From: Deltaproteobacteria bacterium
Lineage (GTDB): Bacteria > Myxococcota_A > Polyangia > Polyangiales > Ga0077539
Direction: 5' to 3'
NCBI GenBank assembly: GCA_030694465.1
Contig: JAUXYJ010000023.1
Location: 62,001 to 126,000, forward strand
DNA length: 64,000 bases
Shown piece by piece: positions 1-9,784 of this stretch; the stretch's first letter is position 1, and each line of letters opens with the position of its first letter. The notes under the pieces were generated by a model that worked only from the letters and a program-made list of their open reading frames with translations, was not told the origin of the DNA and made no database searches. The translations under genes and the position numbers were made by a program.

Positions 1-436
1 TGATGGGCTGAGGATAAAACTTGGCGCCGAAGCTCACCGTCCGTTGATACGCAGGCAAAATGCGGTCGAGCGCGTCGCGCAGGACCTGCCATCGCGAAGG
101 CTCTCCCACCGGCATCGTGTTGCCATCGAGCGAGAACGCCATCGAGTTAGAGCGGTCGACCACGATCATCACTTCGGCCCCGCGTGGGTCGAGCGGAAAC
201 CTCCCCGGCACACACACCTGGACCTCGGGCTCACTCGTGACGTCCTGCACATCCGGGACGTCCACCGCGTCCATCGCGTCCGCGTCGACCACCGTCGCGT
301 CGCTCGGAAATATCGGCACCAACAGCCCCGTCTTCGCGCCACACCCCGCGCTCACCACAAGCCCAAGCGCGCCCGCCACAGCGAGCCCTCGCTGTCTGAC
401 ACCGCGCTCTAACCGCACACTGTAGTTCACACGCAT
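1..436 (-). CDS. vWA-domain lipoprotein, C-terminus cut by window edge
   Basis: The minus-strand frame is open from the ATG at 436 to the window edge, giving 145 residues. The start has a signal peptide with a lipobox ending SAGC (about residues 28-31). An Asp/Val-rich linker follows. Next comes a beta strand ending in DRSNSM, which matches the DxSxS metal-ion site (MIDAS) of von Willebrand A domains. The protein is therefore probably an outer-surface or periplasmic lipoprotein with a metal-dependent adhesion fold. The lipobox followed by an Asp-rich spacer recurs in several other lipoproteins of this window. Most of the vWA domain lies outside the window, so partners and ligands cannot be judged. 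The start has no clear Shine-Dalgarno sequence. Confidence 0.8.
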   Translation of the reverse strand, partial: MRVNYSVRLERGVRQRGLAVAGALGLVVSAGCGAKTGLLVPIFPSDATVVDADAMDAVDVPDVQDVTSEPEVQVCVPGRFPLDPRGAEVMIVVDRSNSMAFSLDGNTMPVGEPSRWQVLRDALDRILPAYQRTVSFGAKFYPQPI

Positions 437-622
437 CACACCCGTGGTTGTGCCACGAACCCACACAGCCTGCCCACCCTGCAGCCCAAATGATCGCGCG
501 GATAATCGCAGACCGCGACCATGTTATGTCATCACACAAACATCGGTCTTGTGTCTTGTCCAAGTACGGCGACCGGCCCTGCGTGTGCCACCCGCGCGTC
601 GCGTGTGACACCATCGCCGCCC

Positions 623-3415
623 GTGAATACCCGACGATGGTTCGCTCACTGCGGCGTGTTGCTCGCAGCATCCTGTACTCGACCTGGAATTTCGCAGCGC
701 GAAGTGCAAAGCACGCCCCCCGCCGCGGTCACCGCCGCGCCCACCGCGCCCGTCGCCGATCCGCGCGCCGCCGTGCGCTCCGATGGCCGGCTGCCCTCTC
801 TTGCCAGCCCTGTCAGCTACGAAGTCGAGCTCAACATTGACCCATCGCGCGAGGGCTTCACGGGGACGATGACCCTCGTGCTCAACGTGCCCGAGAGCAC
901 GCGCACGCTGGTCATGCACGGCCGCGAGCTCTCGATCGATCGCGTATCGCTGCTTGATGAGCGTGGGCGCCCGTACGCTCAGGGCCGCGCGTCGTCCCGG
1001 GCGAGCGCTGGCGGACACGGCGAACCCGAAGAGCTCCAGCTCGATTTTGACGAGCCCATCCAGGGTGCCAACGTGCGACTCGCGATCCAGTACCACGCCG
1101 CTTACAACCGCGCGCTGCGAGGTCTGTATCGTGTGCAACAGGGCAACCGCTGGTACGCGTTTACACAGTTTGAGCCCAACGACGCCAGGCGCGCGTTTCC
1201 GTGCTTTGACGAGCCGGGCTTCAAAGTGCCGTGGACACTTTCGCTAGTGATTCCGCACGCGCTGACTGCGGTGGCCAACTCAAACGTTCGGCAGCTGCTT
1301 CCCCTCGCGGATGGCCACGACCGCGTGATGTTTAACCCCACACCCAACACGTCGAGCTACCTCATCGCGTTCGCAGTCGGTGAGTTTGATGTCGTCGAAC
1401 ACGCACCCATCGAGCTCGACCTCAACGGGGTCCACAGCAGCATCCCGCTGCGCGCGATCACAACCCACGGCCAAGGCGCGTTGGCCCGCGCCGCGCTCGA
1501 CATCACCGCAGAACACGTCGCGATCTTGTCTCGGTATTTCAACCGCGCATACCCCTACGAGAAGCTCGACATCGTCGGCGTCCCCGAGTTCGGCGCGGGC
1601 GCCATGGAGAACCCGGGACTCATCACATTTCGAGAAGAAATGCTGCTCTTTGATCCGGCTCGGGCAGCCGCAAGCACGCGCCGCTCCGTCGCCGGGATCA
1701 TCGCCCACGAGCTCGCCCACCAGTGGTTCGGAAACCTCGTCACCATGCGCTGGTGGGACGACCTCTGGCTCAACGAAGGCTTCGCCACCTGGGCCGCCAC
1801 CCGCGTGATGGACACCTGGCAACCCACGCTCGGGTCTCACATCGAGTCAATCCGCGGGCGTGGCTGGGCCATGGAGCAAGACGCCCTGCCCTCGGCGCGC
1901 ATCGTTCGTCAGCCCGTTCGCAGCACCTCCGAAGCCGAAGAGGCCTTCGACGGGATCACCTACGTCAAGGGCGCGAGCTTCTTGCGCATGATCGAGGCCT
2001 CTCTCGGAGAAGAGCCCTTTCGTCGCGGTGTGCAGCGCTACATGCAGGCCCACGCTTGGCAAAACGCGACAGCCCAAGACCTCTTCACCGCCCTGAGCGC
2101 CGAGGGCTCGCTCGATGTCGCCGCCGTCGCACACTCGTTCTTGGACCGACGTGGCGTGCCCGTGGTGCAAATGTCCATCGACTGCACCGCGGGGGGTCCG
2201 CCCACTGTGAGCGTCACACAGCGCGAATGGCTCGCCGTCGGCGGCGTCGCTCAGCCGAGCTCTCCATGGCTGATTCCCCTGTGTTTTCGCTACGAACAAT
2301 CACCTCAGCCTGTCACACAGTGCACGCTGTTGAGCCAAGCCCAGACCAGCGTCCCGCTCCGCACCGACGCGCAGCCCAACGTGCGCTGCCCGCGATGGAT
2401 TCATCCGAATTTCGACGAGTCCGCGTACGTGCGTTATGCGCTCACACCCCCCGTCCGCGCAATGTTCGCACCGGCTGTGTGGCGCACGCTCAACCGCGCA
2501 ACACGCGTCGGACTCGTAGACGCCGCCTGGGCCGAATTGCGTGCCGGAACCCTCGGCGCCGACGACTACCTCACCCTCATCGAGAACATCCGTGGCGAGC
2601 GCGACCGGCTGATTCTTGAGCAAGTGATCAACGCCTTCGCGAGCCTCGTCGACGACCACGCCGACGGCGCAACCCGGACGCGCCTGCGTGCATTCGCCGC
2701 ATCCTGGCTGCGCCCTGCCCTCGATGCACTCGGACTTCAGCCTCGCGCCAATGACACCGAGGACGACAAGCTCTCGCGCAAATCACTGCTCTCTGCGCTC
2801 GGCACCGTCGCCCTCGATGCGCCCACTCGCGCCGCATGCGAAGCCAGCGCGACGAGCTACTTTCGCGACCCCGCGAGCGTCCCCGCAGAGCTCGCGCTCA
2901 CAGTGCTGCCAATCGCCTCGATGAGCGCAGACGTCGCCCGGCTCGACGCGATCACCGCGCGGCTCGCCGTCTCCACCATCACGCCGCAAGAGCGCTCGGT
3001 CCTGCAGCTCTCGCTTGTCACCGCGCTCGACCCTGCGACCCTCCGCAATGGCCTCGATCGAACGCTCACGGACTCGGTCCGGCGCCAAGACGTCATTCGG
3101 CTCATCCGCGTCGCGCATGGCCACCCCGAGCGCCGCGAGACCGTCCGTGTGTGGGTGCTCGCGCACTTCGAAGCGATCACCGCGCGCTTGACCGACGAGC
3201 TCGCGATGCACCTCGCGGGGCTCGTCGGAGACACCTGCGACGCGAGCACGCGCGAGGTCTGGACCCAGTTTTTCACGGCCCGTGCAACGCGCGCAGACCG
3301 CGCAGAGCGCGCGCTCCATGAGGGCAGCGACGCGTCACGCCAATGCGAAGCGCTGCACGCGTTGGTCGCCCCGCGGCTGCTGCAATGGCGCGCTCCGAGA
3401 GCCGCACGGAGGTAG
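623..3415 (+). CDS. M1-family metallo-aminopeptidase, lipoprotein
   Basis: This is a zinc aminopeptidase of the M1 (PepN/ERAP) family, 930 residues, which removes N-terminal amino acids from peptides. The substrate-binding GAMEN motif is at residues 326-330. The zinc site HELAH is at 362-366, with the third ligand Glu in LNEGF about 19 residues later. The N-terminal beta domain and the long helical C-terminal domain fit the family length. The start is placed at the GTG at 623 because it gives a short signal peptide ending in a lipobox (LLAASC). An upstream ATG at 521 would add 34 non-signal residues. The enzyme is probably membrane-anchored and periplasmic or surface-exposed, so it may serve protein scavenging rather than cytosolic turnover. 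The next gene starts 27 bases downstream. Confidence 0.93.
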   Translation: MNTRRWFAHCGVLLAASCTRPGISQREVQSTPPAAVTAAPTAPVADPRAAVRSDGRLPSLASPVSYEVELNIDPSREGFTGTMTLVLNVPESTRTLVMHGRELSIDRVSLLDERGRPYAQGRASSRASAGGHGEPEELQLDFDEPIQGANVRLAIQYHAAYNRALRGLYRVQQGNRWYAFTQFEPNDARRAFPCFDEPGFKVPWTLSLVIPHALTAVANSNVRQLLPLADGHDRVMFNPTPNTSSYLIAFAVGEFDVVEHAPIELDLNGVHSSIPLRAITTHGQGALARAALDITAEHVAILSRYFNRAYPYEKLDIVGVPEFGAGAMENPGLITFREEMLLFDPARAAASTRRSVAGIIAHELAHQWFGNLVTMRWWDDLWLNEGFATWAATRVMDTWQPTLGSHIESIRGRGWAMEQDALPSARIVRQPVRSTSEAEEAFDGITYVKGASFLRMIEASLGEEPFRRGVQRYMQAHAWQNATAQDLFTALSAEGSLDVAAVAHSFLDRRGVPVVQMSIDCTAGGPPTVSVTQREWLAVGGVAQPSSPWLIPLCFRYEQSPQPVTQCTLLSQAQTSVPLRTDAQPNVRCPRWIHPNFDESAYVRYALTPPVRAMFAPAVWRTLNRATRVGLVDAAWAELRAGTLGADDYLTLIENIRGERDRLILEQVINAFASLVDDHADGATRTRLRAFAASWLRPALDALGLQPRANDTEDDKLSRKSLLSALGTVALDAPTRAACEASATSYFRDPASVPAELALTVLPIASMSADVARLDAITARLAVSTITPQERSVLQLSLVTALDPATLRNGLDRTLTDSVRRQDVIRLIRVAHGHPERRETVRVWVLAHFEAITARLTDELAMHLAGLVGDTCDASTREVWTQFFTARATRADRAERALHEGSDASRQCEALHALVAPRLLQWRAPRAARR

Positions 3416-3442
3416 GGCCCTGCGAGTGCGCTACGATCGAGC

Positions 3443-4423
3443 ATGCGCTCATTCGTGCCCACACCGTTGAACGCGTACCGCGCCGCCATTGCAGTCCTGT
3501 GGGGCTCTCTCATCGCGCCCAATCTGGCGCACGCGCAAGACCAATGGGCTGATATTTCGCCCGGAATTCGCGTACTGCACCGCGTCACACGTCACGCCGA
3601 TCGCTCTCCGCTGCGCGTGCACGTCGTGGTCCTTGACCCGTGCCTAGCGCAGCTCTCTGTCCGCGCGACGACCCCGACCGAGAGCGGAATGCTCACGTCA
3701 CGATGGGCCCGCAGAGTGCACGCACGCGTGGCAATCAACGGAGATTTCTTCGATCGTCCGACCCGCCCGCTGGGCCCCTCGCGTGGACTCGGGCAAGACT
3801 TCGCCCCACGTGAGAGCTACTACTTCGGCGCGATCGTCTTCAGTTCGCCTGGAAATTTACTCACTATTTCTCAGTCTGGCGCACCGCCCACGGCACGTGA
3901 TTTTCTCGCGACGCAAGAGCGCATTGTCTACCAAGGCCAAGCGCGCATCGACCGCCACGTGCGCCACTCACAGCAACGGCACCCACGCTCTGCCATTGGA
4001 TTTTCACGCGATGGACGCACCCTCGCGCTCGTCGTCGTCGACGGACGCTCGGCGCGCTCGGTAGGCGCTACGACCCCTGAGCTCGCGCTCATCCTGCGTG
4101 ACCTCGGTGCGTGGGAGGCCGTGCGTCTCGATGGCGGCGGCTCATCGACGCTTGTAGTCGACGGGCGTGTGATCAACCAACCCAGCGACGGCGGCGAGCG
4201 AGCGGTCGCAAACCACATCGGCTGGCTCGAACAGAGCGGCCCGGGCGAGGACATCTGCCAGCGAGATCACACCATCAGCGACGGCGCACCCCAGACCGAT
4301 GCGAGCTTTCCGGCGAGCGCGCGCCCGGCTCGGATGACCGCGGTGCTCCCTATGCACGAACCCACCATTCGCCCCGTTGCGAGCACCGCGCGCAACGGTA
4401 GTCTCTCGACCCCAATTCAATGA
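3443..4423 (+). CDS. Secreted phosphodiester glycosidase (NAGPA) family protein
   Basis: The 326-residue protein has a signal peptide with a probable cleavage site after AHA (residue 31). The rest is a phosphodiester glycosidase domain (NAGPA/DUF2233 family). Family motifs seen are INGDFFD (about 98-104), DGGGSS (230-235) and a PSDGGERAVAN block (247-257). Characterised members hydrolyse a sugar-phosphodiester bond, such as uncovering mannose-6-phosphate or trimming cell-wall polymers. The bacterial substrate cannot be told from sequence. Its stop codon overlaps the start of the next gene as ATGA, so the two are probably translationally coupled. Confidence 0.85.
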   Translation: MRSFVPTPLNAYRAAIAVLWGSLIAPNLAHAQDQWADISPGIRVLHRVTRHADRSPLRVHVVVLDPCLAQLSVRATTPTESGMLTSRWARRVHARVAINGDFFDRPTRPLGPSRGLGQDFAPRESYYFGAIVFSSPGNLLTISQSGAPPTARDFLATQERIVYQGQARIDRHVRHSQQRHPRSAIGFSRDGRTLALVVVDGRSARSVGATTPELALILRDLGAWEAVRLDGGGSSTLVVDGRVINQPSDGGERAVANHIGWLEQSGPGEDICQRDHTISDGAPQTDASFPASARPARMTAVLPMHEPTIRPVASTARNGSLSTPIQ

Positions 4424-5373
4424 ACGCAAGCTCACCCCTCCGTGTCGGTCTGCTCGTCGGTCGCGAGCGATCGTTTCCCGACGCGCTGATCCAAGAGATC
4501 AACGCCCGCGCGACCGATGTCGTCGCCGAATACGCCCGCGTAGACATCATGCGCGCTCACGAACCCACACCCTACGCAGTCCTGGTGGACCGAATCTCGC
4601 ACGAGGTCCCCTGTTACCAAGCATGGCTCAAGCACGCAGCCCTCATGGGCACGCGCGTCATCAACAACCCTTTTTGGCGCACGACGGACGACAAGTTTTT
4701 CAACGCTGCGCTCGCAGAACGCCTCGGCGTCGCGGTGCCGAAGACCCGTCTTCTACCGAGCAAATCGTATAGCAAAGACATCTCGAGCGCGTCGCTTCAC
4801 AACCTCGCCTACCCGCTCTCGTGGGATGCCATGTTCGAAGAGCTCGGGTTTCCGATGTTTATCAAACCCCACTGGGGCGGTGGCTGGCGCGATGTGCACC
4901 GCGTGACCTCGCCCGAGGACTTCTTCGCCAAGTACAATACGACAGGCGAAAAGGCCATGATCGCCCAAGAAGGCATCGAGTGGACGCAGTACGTCCGGTG
5001 CATTGTCATCGGTCGCGCCGAGGTGCTCCCCGCCCCGTGGGACCCTCGGTTGGGACACTTCGATCGCTACACTGGCGCACAATCGTCCATGCCCCCGCTG
5101 GACGACGCGACACGCGCACGAGTGATCCAAGACGCGCGCACACTCTGTGATGCCCTGGGCTATGACATGAACACCGTCGAGTTCGCGATCCGCGAGGGAA
5201 TTCCCTACGCAATTGACTACATGAACTCTGCCCCCGACTTTGACAAGACCTCCCTCGGCGACGCGCAGTTTGAGTGGGTCGTGCGCACGATGGCCACTGA
5301 GATCATCGAGCAAGCTGGCGCACAACAGAGCGCGCCAGTGCTCCCCCGCTCGATTCGGCAGCTGCTCGGCTAG
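4420..5373 (+). CDS. ATP-grasp domain protein (RimK/glutathione-synthetase-like)
   Basis: This 317-residue cytosolic protein has no signal peptide. A central ATP-grasp region is indicated by FIKPHWGGGWRD (about 147-158), which combines the ATP-binding lysine and the Gly-rich loop. A downstream stretch around MNTVEFAIREG resembles the metal-binding acidic strand of the fold, and MNSAPDF follows. ATP-grasp enzymes couple ATP hydrolysis to ligation of a carboxylate to an amine or thiol; the substrate here is unknown. The ATG overlaps the stop of the glycosidase gene (ATGA), which points to a two-gene unit. The class is convincing but the specific reaction is not. Confidence 0.8.
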   Translation: MNASSPLRVGLLVGRERSFPDALIQEINARATDVVAEYARVDIMRAHEPTPYAVLVDRISHEVPCYQAWLKHAALMGTRVINNPFWRTTDDKFFNAALAERLGVAVPKTRLLPSKSYSKDISSASLHNLAYPLSWDAMFEELGFPMFIKPHWGGGWRDVHRVTSPEDFFAKYNTTGEKAMIAQEGIEWTQYVRCIVIGRAEVLPAPWDPRLGHFDRYTGAQSSMPPLDDATRARVIQDARTLCDALGYDMNTVEFAIREGIPYAIDYMNSAPDFDKTSLGDAQFEWVVRTMATEIIEQAGAQQSAPVLPRSIRQLLG

Positions 5374-5409
5374 CCCAAGACTCGCGCGAGATGGCATCCT
5401 GCGGGCGCC

Positions 5410-8019
5410 ATGGACATCGCGCGCTCGGCTCTCTTATGGACCACCTCGTTGCTCGTCGCGAGCTGCACCTCGACGAGCGAAAATCGCGACGCCGCGATGG
5501 ACACCGTGACTGTAGATTCGCAAGACGAATCGCAGGTCAATCACGACGCCGCGCGCGACATCGAGGCCGCGCCTCCACGACCTGCGAGCACAGAACACTG
5601 CACCTACGAACCCCTCGGCGCGACCGCGCACGCCGGCACCACCGTAAGCGAAGGAAACGTTCGGGCTGGCACGGGCGAGGTCGTCATCGACATGCCAGTC
5701 GGCACCGTCCTCGGTGGCTTTCAGTCCCGTGCCAATCGAACGCGCGCCGTCGACCGCCGAGACGCTCCGAGCGCCGACGTGTTCGTGCCCTCCATCGGCA
5801 TCGAGACACGCTCCATGGCGCGTGCCCTCGCGATCACCGCGGGCGACGAGACCGTCGTCCTCGTGAAGCTAGATCTTCCCCTCAACTACGAATCCCTCGT
5901 GTTCGAAATCGAAGACGCGCTCGGCCCAGAGTTTCGGGGAAAAGTCATCGTCGCGACCAGCCACTCGCACGCTTCTCCCGGACAATTCACTGCAAATCCT
6001 GTGATCTCGCTGGGGCTCGGGCGCTACCGACCGCGGATGTATCTTCGCGTCCTCGCCGCGGCGACTCAGGCCGCCCGCGAGGCCCTCAGCACACGACGTG
6101 ACGCCAGCCTCGGATTCGCCCACGACGGTGCCTTTGACCCAACCAACGAGGTCTCGCGCGATCGCCGACCACAGAACGATTCGCTCGCCGGCGGACCCCA
6201 AAAAGACCACGACCTCTTTGTCCTACGCGTCGACGACCGCGCGACGTCCCTGCCCCTCGCGATCCTGCCCATCTTCGGAGTCCACGGGACCGTCCTGAGC
6301 GACACCAACGCGTACGCCTCCACCGAGGTCACCGGCGCGGTCGAGCGCGTCCTTGAAGAGCACTTTGATCATCGCGTCCTCGTGATGCATCTGCAGGGCG
6401 CCGCCGGAGACGTCTCTCCGGGCGGAGACTCTATGACCGCGTGCGAGGGGATCGCGCAGTGCAGTGATTTGGCCCGTCTAGAGCTCGTAGGTCATCGCGC
6501 GAAGGACTCGATTTTAGCCGCGTGGACCCGCGCAGGGACCTCGCTCCGGAGCTCACTCGCGATGGAGAGCGTCACGCGCAGCGTCGCGCTGGGCCCCGAT
6601 TGGCGAACGTTCTCGATCCGACGCGATCGCGCGAGGCTCGAGTACGCCCCCTTCGTTCGCAGACGCCTCCCCGACGGACTCATCTTCGATTCAATGGGCG
6701 TGGTCCTCTCGCCCATTGACGAATTTAACGCGATCGCAGGTGCTGGATTGTGCGGTGCAGACTCGCGCCCACTCGTGCCCATGGCGGCGCTCCCAGGGGT
6801 CGCAGAGCTCGCGCCCTACCGCTCGTGCATCGACGTCGAACGTGGCGCGCTCTTTGTCTTCGCCGTGGGCAACATCGACCCAGAAGAGACCCCCGTCTGC
6901 GCGAGCACGCGGACCAACCTGACAGCGCTCCGCATCGGCGACTTTATGCTCGCGACCCTCCCCGGCGAGCCCGTCACGCTCTTGGCGCAGTCTCTTCGCG
7001 CACGCTCGCCCGTGGGACAAGAGCGCACCGCGGTCATCGGGTACGCGCAAGGACACATGGGTTATTTGCTCACGCCCGAAGACTGGCTCCGGGGCGGCTA
7101 CGAACCCAACATCAACCTCTGGGGACCTCTTGAGGGCGAGTACCTCGTCGAGCAGTCCGCCGCGCTCATGGCCCTCGCGATGACCCCGACGCGAGAGAAC
7201 GCTGCCGTCGAAAGCACCCGGCTGGCCTACCCCTCCCACGTTGACATGCTCGCTGTGCCGCAGCCCTCTCCCACGGCCGGAACCATCCCTCGCGAGGTCC
7301 CCGCCGAGGTCTTCGCCCGCGGTCGCCCCGCGATCACAACAGCGCAGCCAAACTCACGGATTCCACGGCTCCAAACAGCGCGGTTTGTCTTCCTTGGCGA
7401 AGACCCCATGGGGCAAAATCCAACCGTCGTTCTTGAGCGCGAGAGCGCGCCGGGGTCGGGCACGTTTGCCCCGGTCACACGTCACTCGTCACGCCCCGTG
7501 AGCGACGGAGAGCTCCTGCTTTCCTACACGCCCCAGCCACTCATCCCTGCTGGGGCCACCCCGCGCGCGCACTACTGGGTGGTCGAATGGCAAGCCGTCG
7601 CGCCCATGGGCGCCGCGCTCGGCAATCGCGCGGGGACTCCGCTCGGAAACTATCGATTCCGCGCGTCTGGGAGCACCTGGAGCGTCACAAGTCGTGCTTT
7701 CGAAGTGACACCGGCGACGCTCGATGTGACAGCCACACGAGGGCCCACAGCGCTTCGTGTGCAGCTCCGATACAACGCCCCCGACGGCTGGCGACTGTTG
7801 ACCACGACTGGACCGCAGAACCGCCCACTGCCCCTAGCGAACGAGCCGGTGACCCTGGAGCTCTCCCTCGAAGGCGAGGCGATGCCCCGTCGCATGACTG
7901 TGGGCCCCACGGACGCATTGGGCAGTGTGAGCGTCACCCTCGGGATGGACACTTCACGAGTCCGCACCGTCCGCGCGATCGATCGCTTCGACAATGAGGG
8001 ATCGCTCACGCTTCCGTGA
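5410..8019 (+). CDS. Neutral/alkaline ceramidase-like lipoprotein
   Basis: The 869-residue protein begins with a lipoprotein signal (LLVASC) and an Asp-rich linker. It then matches neutral/alkaline ceramidases, which cleave the amide bond of ceramide. Visible family landmarks are a His-rich zinc site SHSHASPGQF, a second zinc-ligand region GVHGTVLS, and the nucleophile motif GDVSPG with the candidate serine at residue 336. The C-terminal approximately 200 residues form a beta-rich extension similar in position to the ceramidase C-terminal domain. The enzyme would be exported and lipid-anchored, which suits attack on sphingolipids outside the cell or turnover of the cell's own. It converges with the next gene with only seven bases between stops. 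Confidence 0.85.
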   Translation: MDIARSALLWTTSLLVASCTSTSENRDAAMDTVTVDSQDESQVNHDAARDIEAAPPRPASTEHCTYEPLGATAHAGTTVSEGNVRAGTGEVVIDMPVGTVLGGFQSRANRTRAVDRRDAPSADVFVPSIGIETRSMARALAITAGDETVVLVKLDLPLNYESLVFEIEDALGPEFRGKVIVATSHSHASPGQFTANPVISLGLGRYRPRMYLRVLAAATQAAREALSTRRDASLGFAHDGAFDPTNEVSRDRRPQNDSLAGGPQKDHDLFVLRVDDRATSLPLAILPIFGVHGTVLSDTNAYASTEVTGAVERVLEEHFDHRVLVMHLQGAAGDVSPGGDSMTACEGIAQCSDLARLELVGHRAKDSILAAWTRAGTSLRSSLAMESVTRSVALGPDWRTFSIRRDRARLEYAPFVRRRLPDGLIFDSMGVVLSPIDEFNAIAGAGLCGADSRPLVPMAALPGVAELAPYRSCIDVERGALFVFAVGNIDPEETPVCASTRTNLTALRIGDFMLATLPGEPVTLLAQSLRARSPVGQERTAVIGYAQGHMGYLLTPEDWLRGGYEPNINLWGPLEGEYLVEQSAALMALAMTPTRENAAVESTRLAYPSHVDMLAVPQPSPTAGTIPREVPAEVFARGRPAITTAQPNSRIPRLQTARFVFLGEDPMGQNPTVVLERESAPGSGTFAPVTRHSSRPVSDGELLLSYTPQPLIPAGATPRAHYWVVEWQAVAPMGAALGNRAGTPLGNYRFRASGSTWSVTSRAFEVTPATLDVTATRGPTALRVQLRYNAPDGWRLLTTTGPQNRPLPLANEPVTLELSLEGEAMPRRMTVGPTDALGSVSVTLGMDTSRVRTVRAIDRFDNEGSLTLP

Positions 8020-8026
8020 CTCAGAC

Positions 8027-8644
8027 TTACAGCGTAAGCCAACCGCGCCGCGCCGCCCGCACGACGATGTCCGTGCGAGTCGTCGCCCTGCACTTGCGCC
8101 GCAGCGCATCGAGATGAAACTTCACGGTGCTCGCTTGGATCGCCATTTTCTCAGCGATTTCCTTGTTCGAGAGCCCCTCTGCGAGCAAACGTAAGACCTC
8201 ACTCTCGCGCGCCGACGGCGCATCGGTCAGGTCGCGCGACGACAAGCGAGACGCGGGGCCCAACGCCACCGGGCCCAGGGTCGCGTCCACCACCGTCAAA
8301 CCCAGGCGCAGTGCATCGACCGCCGCGCGAATCTGCAAGGGAAGCGCGTCCTCGCGCAACACCCCGTACGCACCCAGCTGAAGCACCTCAGCAGCCTCGG
8401 CAGCGGCGTTTACCAACACCAAGACCCGCAGAGTCTTCTCGTTGCGCAGAGCCCCTAGGATGGCGCTCGCGGACTTGCTGGTGCAGACCAACACGCGGGT
8501 CGCCGCGTCGAGCTGCAGGCTCATCGCCCATCGCAAAGCCTCGTCGGGAGTCTTCGCAAACGAGACGCCTACATCGCTCCAATCGATCCCCGTCCACGCC
8601 GGGGTGGGATTCGTCGACGAAGCCTCGATACCCAAGGAAACCAT
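8027..8644 (-). CDS. LuxR-type response regulator with degenerate receiver
   Basis: The start is set at the ATG at 8644 because GGAG lies six bases upstream; a longer reading frame begins at 8680. The 205-residue protein ends in a LuxR/FixJ-type HTH (SARESEVLRLLAEGL, then SNKEIAEKM and STVKFHL), which binds DNA and usually dimerises. The N-terminal half has the length and alternating strands of a receiver domain. The strand where the phospho-acceptor Asp should sit reads RVLVCTSKS, with no Asp, and there is no acidic pair near the start. It therefore looks like a phosphorylation-independent pseudo-receiver. No histidine kinase is adjacent. The diguanylate cyclase gene lies just upstream on the same strand, 64 bases away. 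Confidence 0.85.
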   Translation of the reverse strand: MVSLGIEASSTNPTPAWTGIDWSDVGVSFAKTPDEALRWAMSLQLDAATRVLVCTSKSASAILGALRNEKTLRVLVLVNAAAEAAEVLQLGAYGVLREDALPLQIRAAVDALRLGLTVVDATLGPVALGPASRLSSRDLTDAPSARESEVLRLLAEGLSNKEIAEKMAIQASTVKFHLDALRRKCRATTRTDIVVRAARRGWLTL

Positions 8645-8708
8645 GCCGAGCTCCTCGCAAAAATCCGGGTCTCGTGCCAACGCGACGCGACGTCAAGCGT
8701 GTGAGCCT

Positions 8709-9629
8709 CTAGTAGCGCACGCAGTTGCGGCCAGCATGTTTGGCCTTGTAGAGCTTCTCGTCTGCGGCCTTGATAAACTCTTCCGCGGTGTGCATGTGCT
8801 CGCCCGCGATCGCGACGCCCATCGACATCGACACAGGCAGGCGCATGCCTTCGAACATAAACACATGCTCGAAGATGCCGACACGGATCTTCTCGGCGAG
8901 GTCTACGGCTTTTTCGAGCGGCGTCTCGGGCAGCAACAGCGCGAACTCTTCGCCGCCGTACCGCGCGAACACCATGCCCTCGGCGAGGTGCTGTTTGACC
9001 AACGACGCGGTCTCTTTGAGCACGTGATCGCCAGCGAGGTGACCGTAGTTGTCGTTGATTCCCTTGAATTTATCCAAGTCGAACATGATCAACGTCAGCG
9101 GCCGTCGATAGCGCCGCGAGCGCTGCAGCTCGGTCTCTAGATGGTCGGTGAGATAGCGCCGGTTGTGGGCTCGCGTGAGCCCATCGGTGACCATCAGCTC
9201 GCCAATGGTCTGAATAAACTCAGCCTCAACGTCGCTACCCGAGAGGTACTTAAAGATCGTGTCACCGATCTTGATCAAATCGCCACGACGCAAGGCATTG
9301 GATCGCACGGACTCGTCATTGACGTAAGTGCCGTTGGTGCTCTCGTTATCGGTGATCCACCAGACTTCACCCTTGCGCTCGAACGAGGCGTGCTTGCGTG
9401 AGCAAGTCTCGCTGTCCAAGACTACGGCGTTGTCTGCACCTCGACCCACGGTGCTTACAGCCCCCTTGGAGTCAAGCACAAAGCGCCGCCCAAGCTGGTT
9501 TACATCTCGTGAATAGATGATAACGAGGCAATCATTACCGTTGTCTTTGGGTTTGCCGGTGGCAGGGCTGTACCGAATGACATGGGTCCTAGCTTGCCAG
9601 TCGTTTCCGTCGTCGGAACCGCTGCTCAT
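8709..9629 (-). CDS. FHA domain diguanylate cyclase (GGDEF)
   Basis: The 306-residue soluble protein has an FHA domain at about 57-125 (GR, SRKH and NGTYVN are the phosphothreonine-reading motifs). A GGDEF domain follows at about 147-305, with FDLDKFK (183-189) and the active-site signature GGEEF (225-229). It should make cyclic-di-GMP from two GTP and be steered by binding a phosphorylated protein, linking Ser/Thr kinase signalling to c-di-GMP. The product-inhibition site RxxD, normally nine residues before the signature, is absent (AEGM), so feedback inhibition through that site is not expected. The sequence AGAGGT lies just before the ATG. Confidence 0.93.
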   Translation of the reverse strand: MSSGSDDGNDWQARTHVIRYSPATGKPKDNGNDCLVIIYSRDVNQLGRRFVLDSKGAVSTVGRGADNAVVLDSETCSRKHASFERKGEVWWITDNESTNGTYVNDESVRSNALRRGDLIKIGDTIFKYLSGSDVEAEFIQTIGELMVTDGLTRAHNRRYLTDHLETELQRSRRYRRPLTLIMFDLDKFKGINDNYGHLAGDHVLKETASLVKQHLAEGMVFARYGGEEFALLLPETPLEKAVDLAEKIRVGIFEHVFMFEGMRLPVSMSMGVAIAGEHMHTAEEFIKAADEKLYKAKHAGRNCVRY

Positions 9630-9784
9630 CAGACCTCTGAGGGTCCTCGCTCAACCCACTTTCGTCAAGGCGAACTTGTGGACACCGCTGCGAATCGGTC
9701 AGTACTTCGCCGGTAGTCACGCACACGCCCCCCTAAGACAACCCCACCGCACATGGCCCTTGCGTTTGCTGCAGCGGCGGCGCG

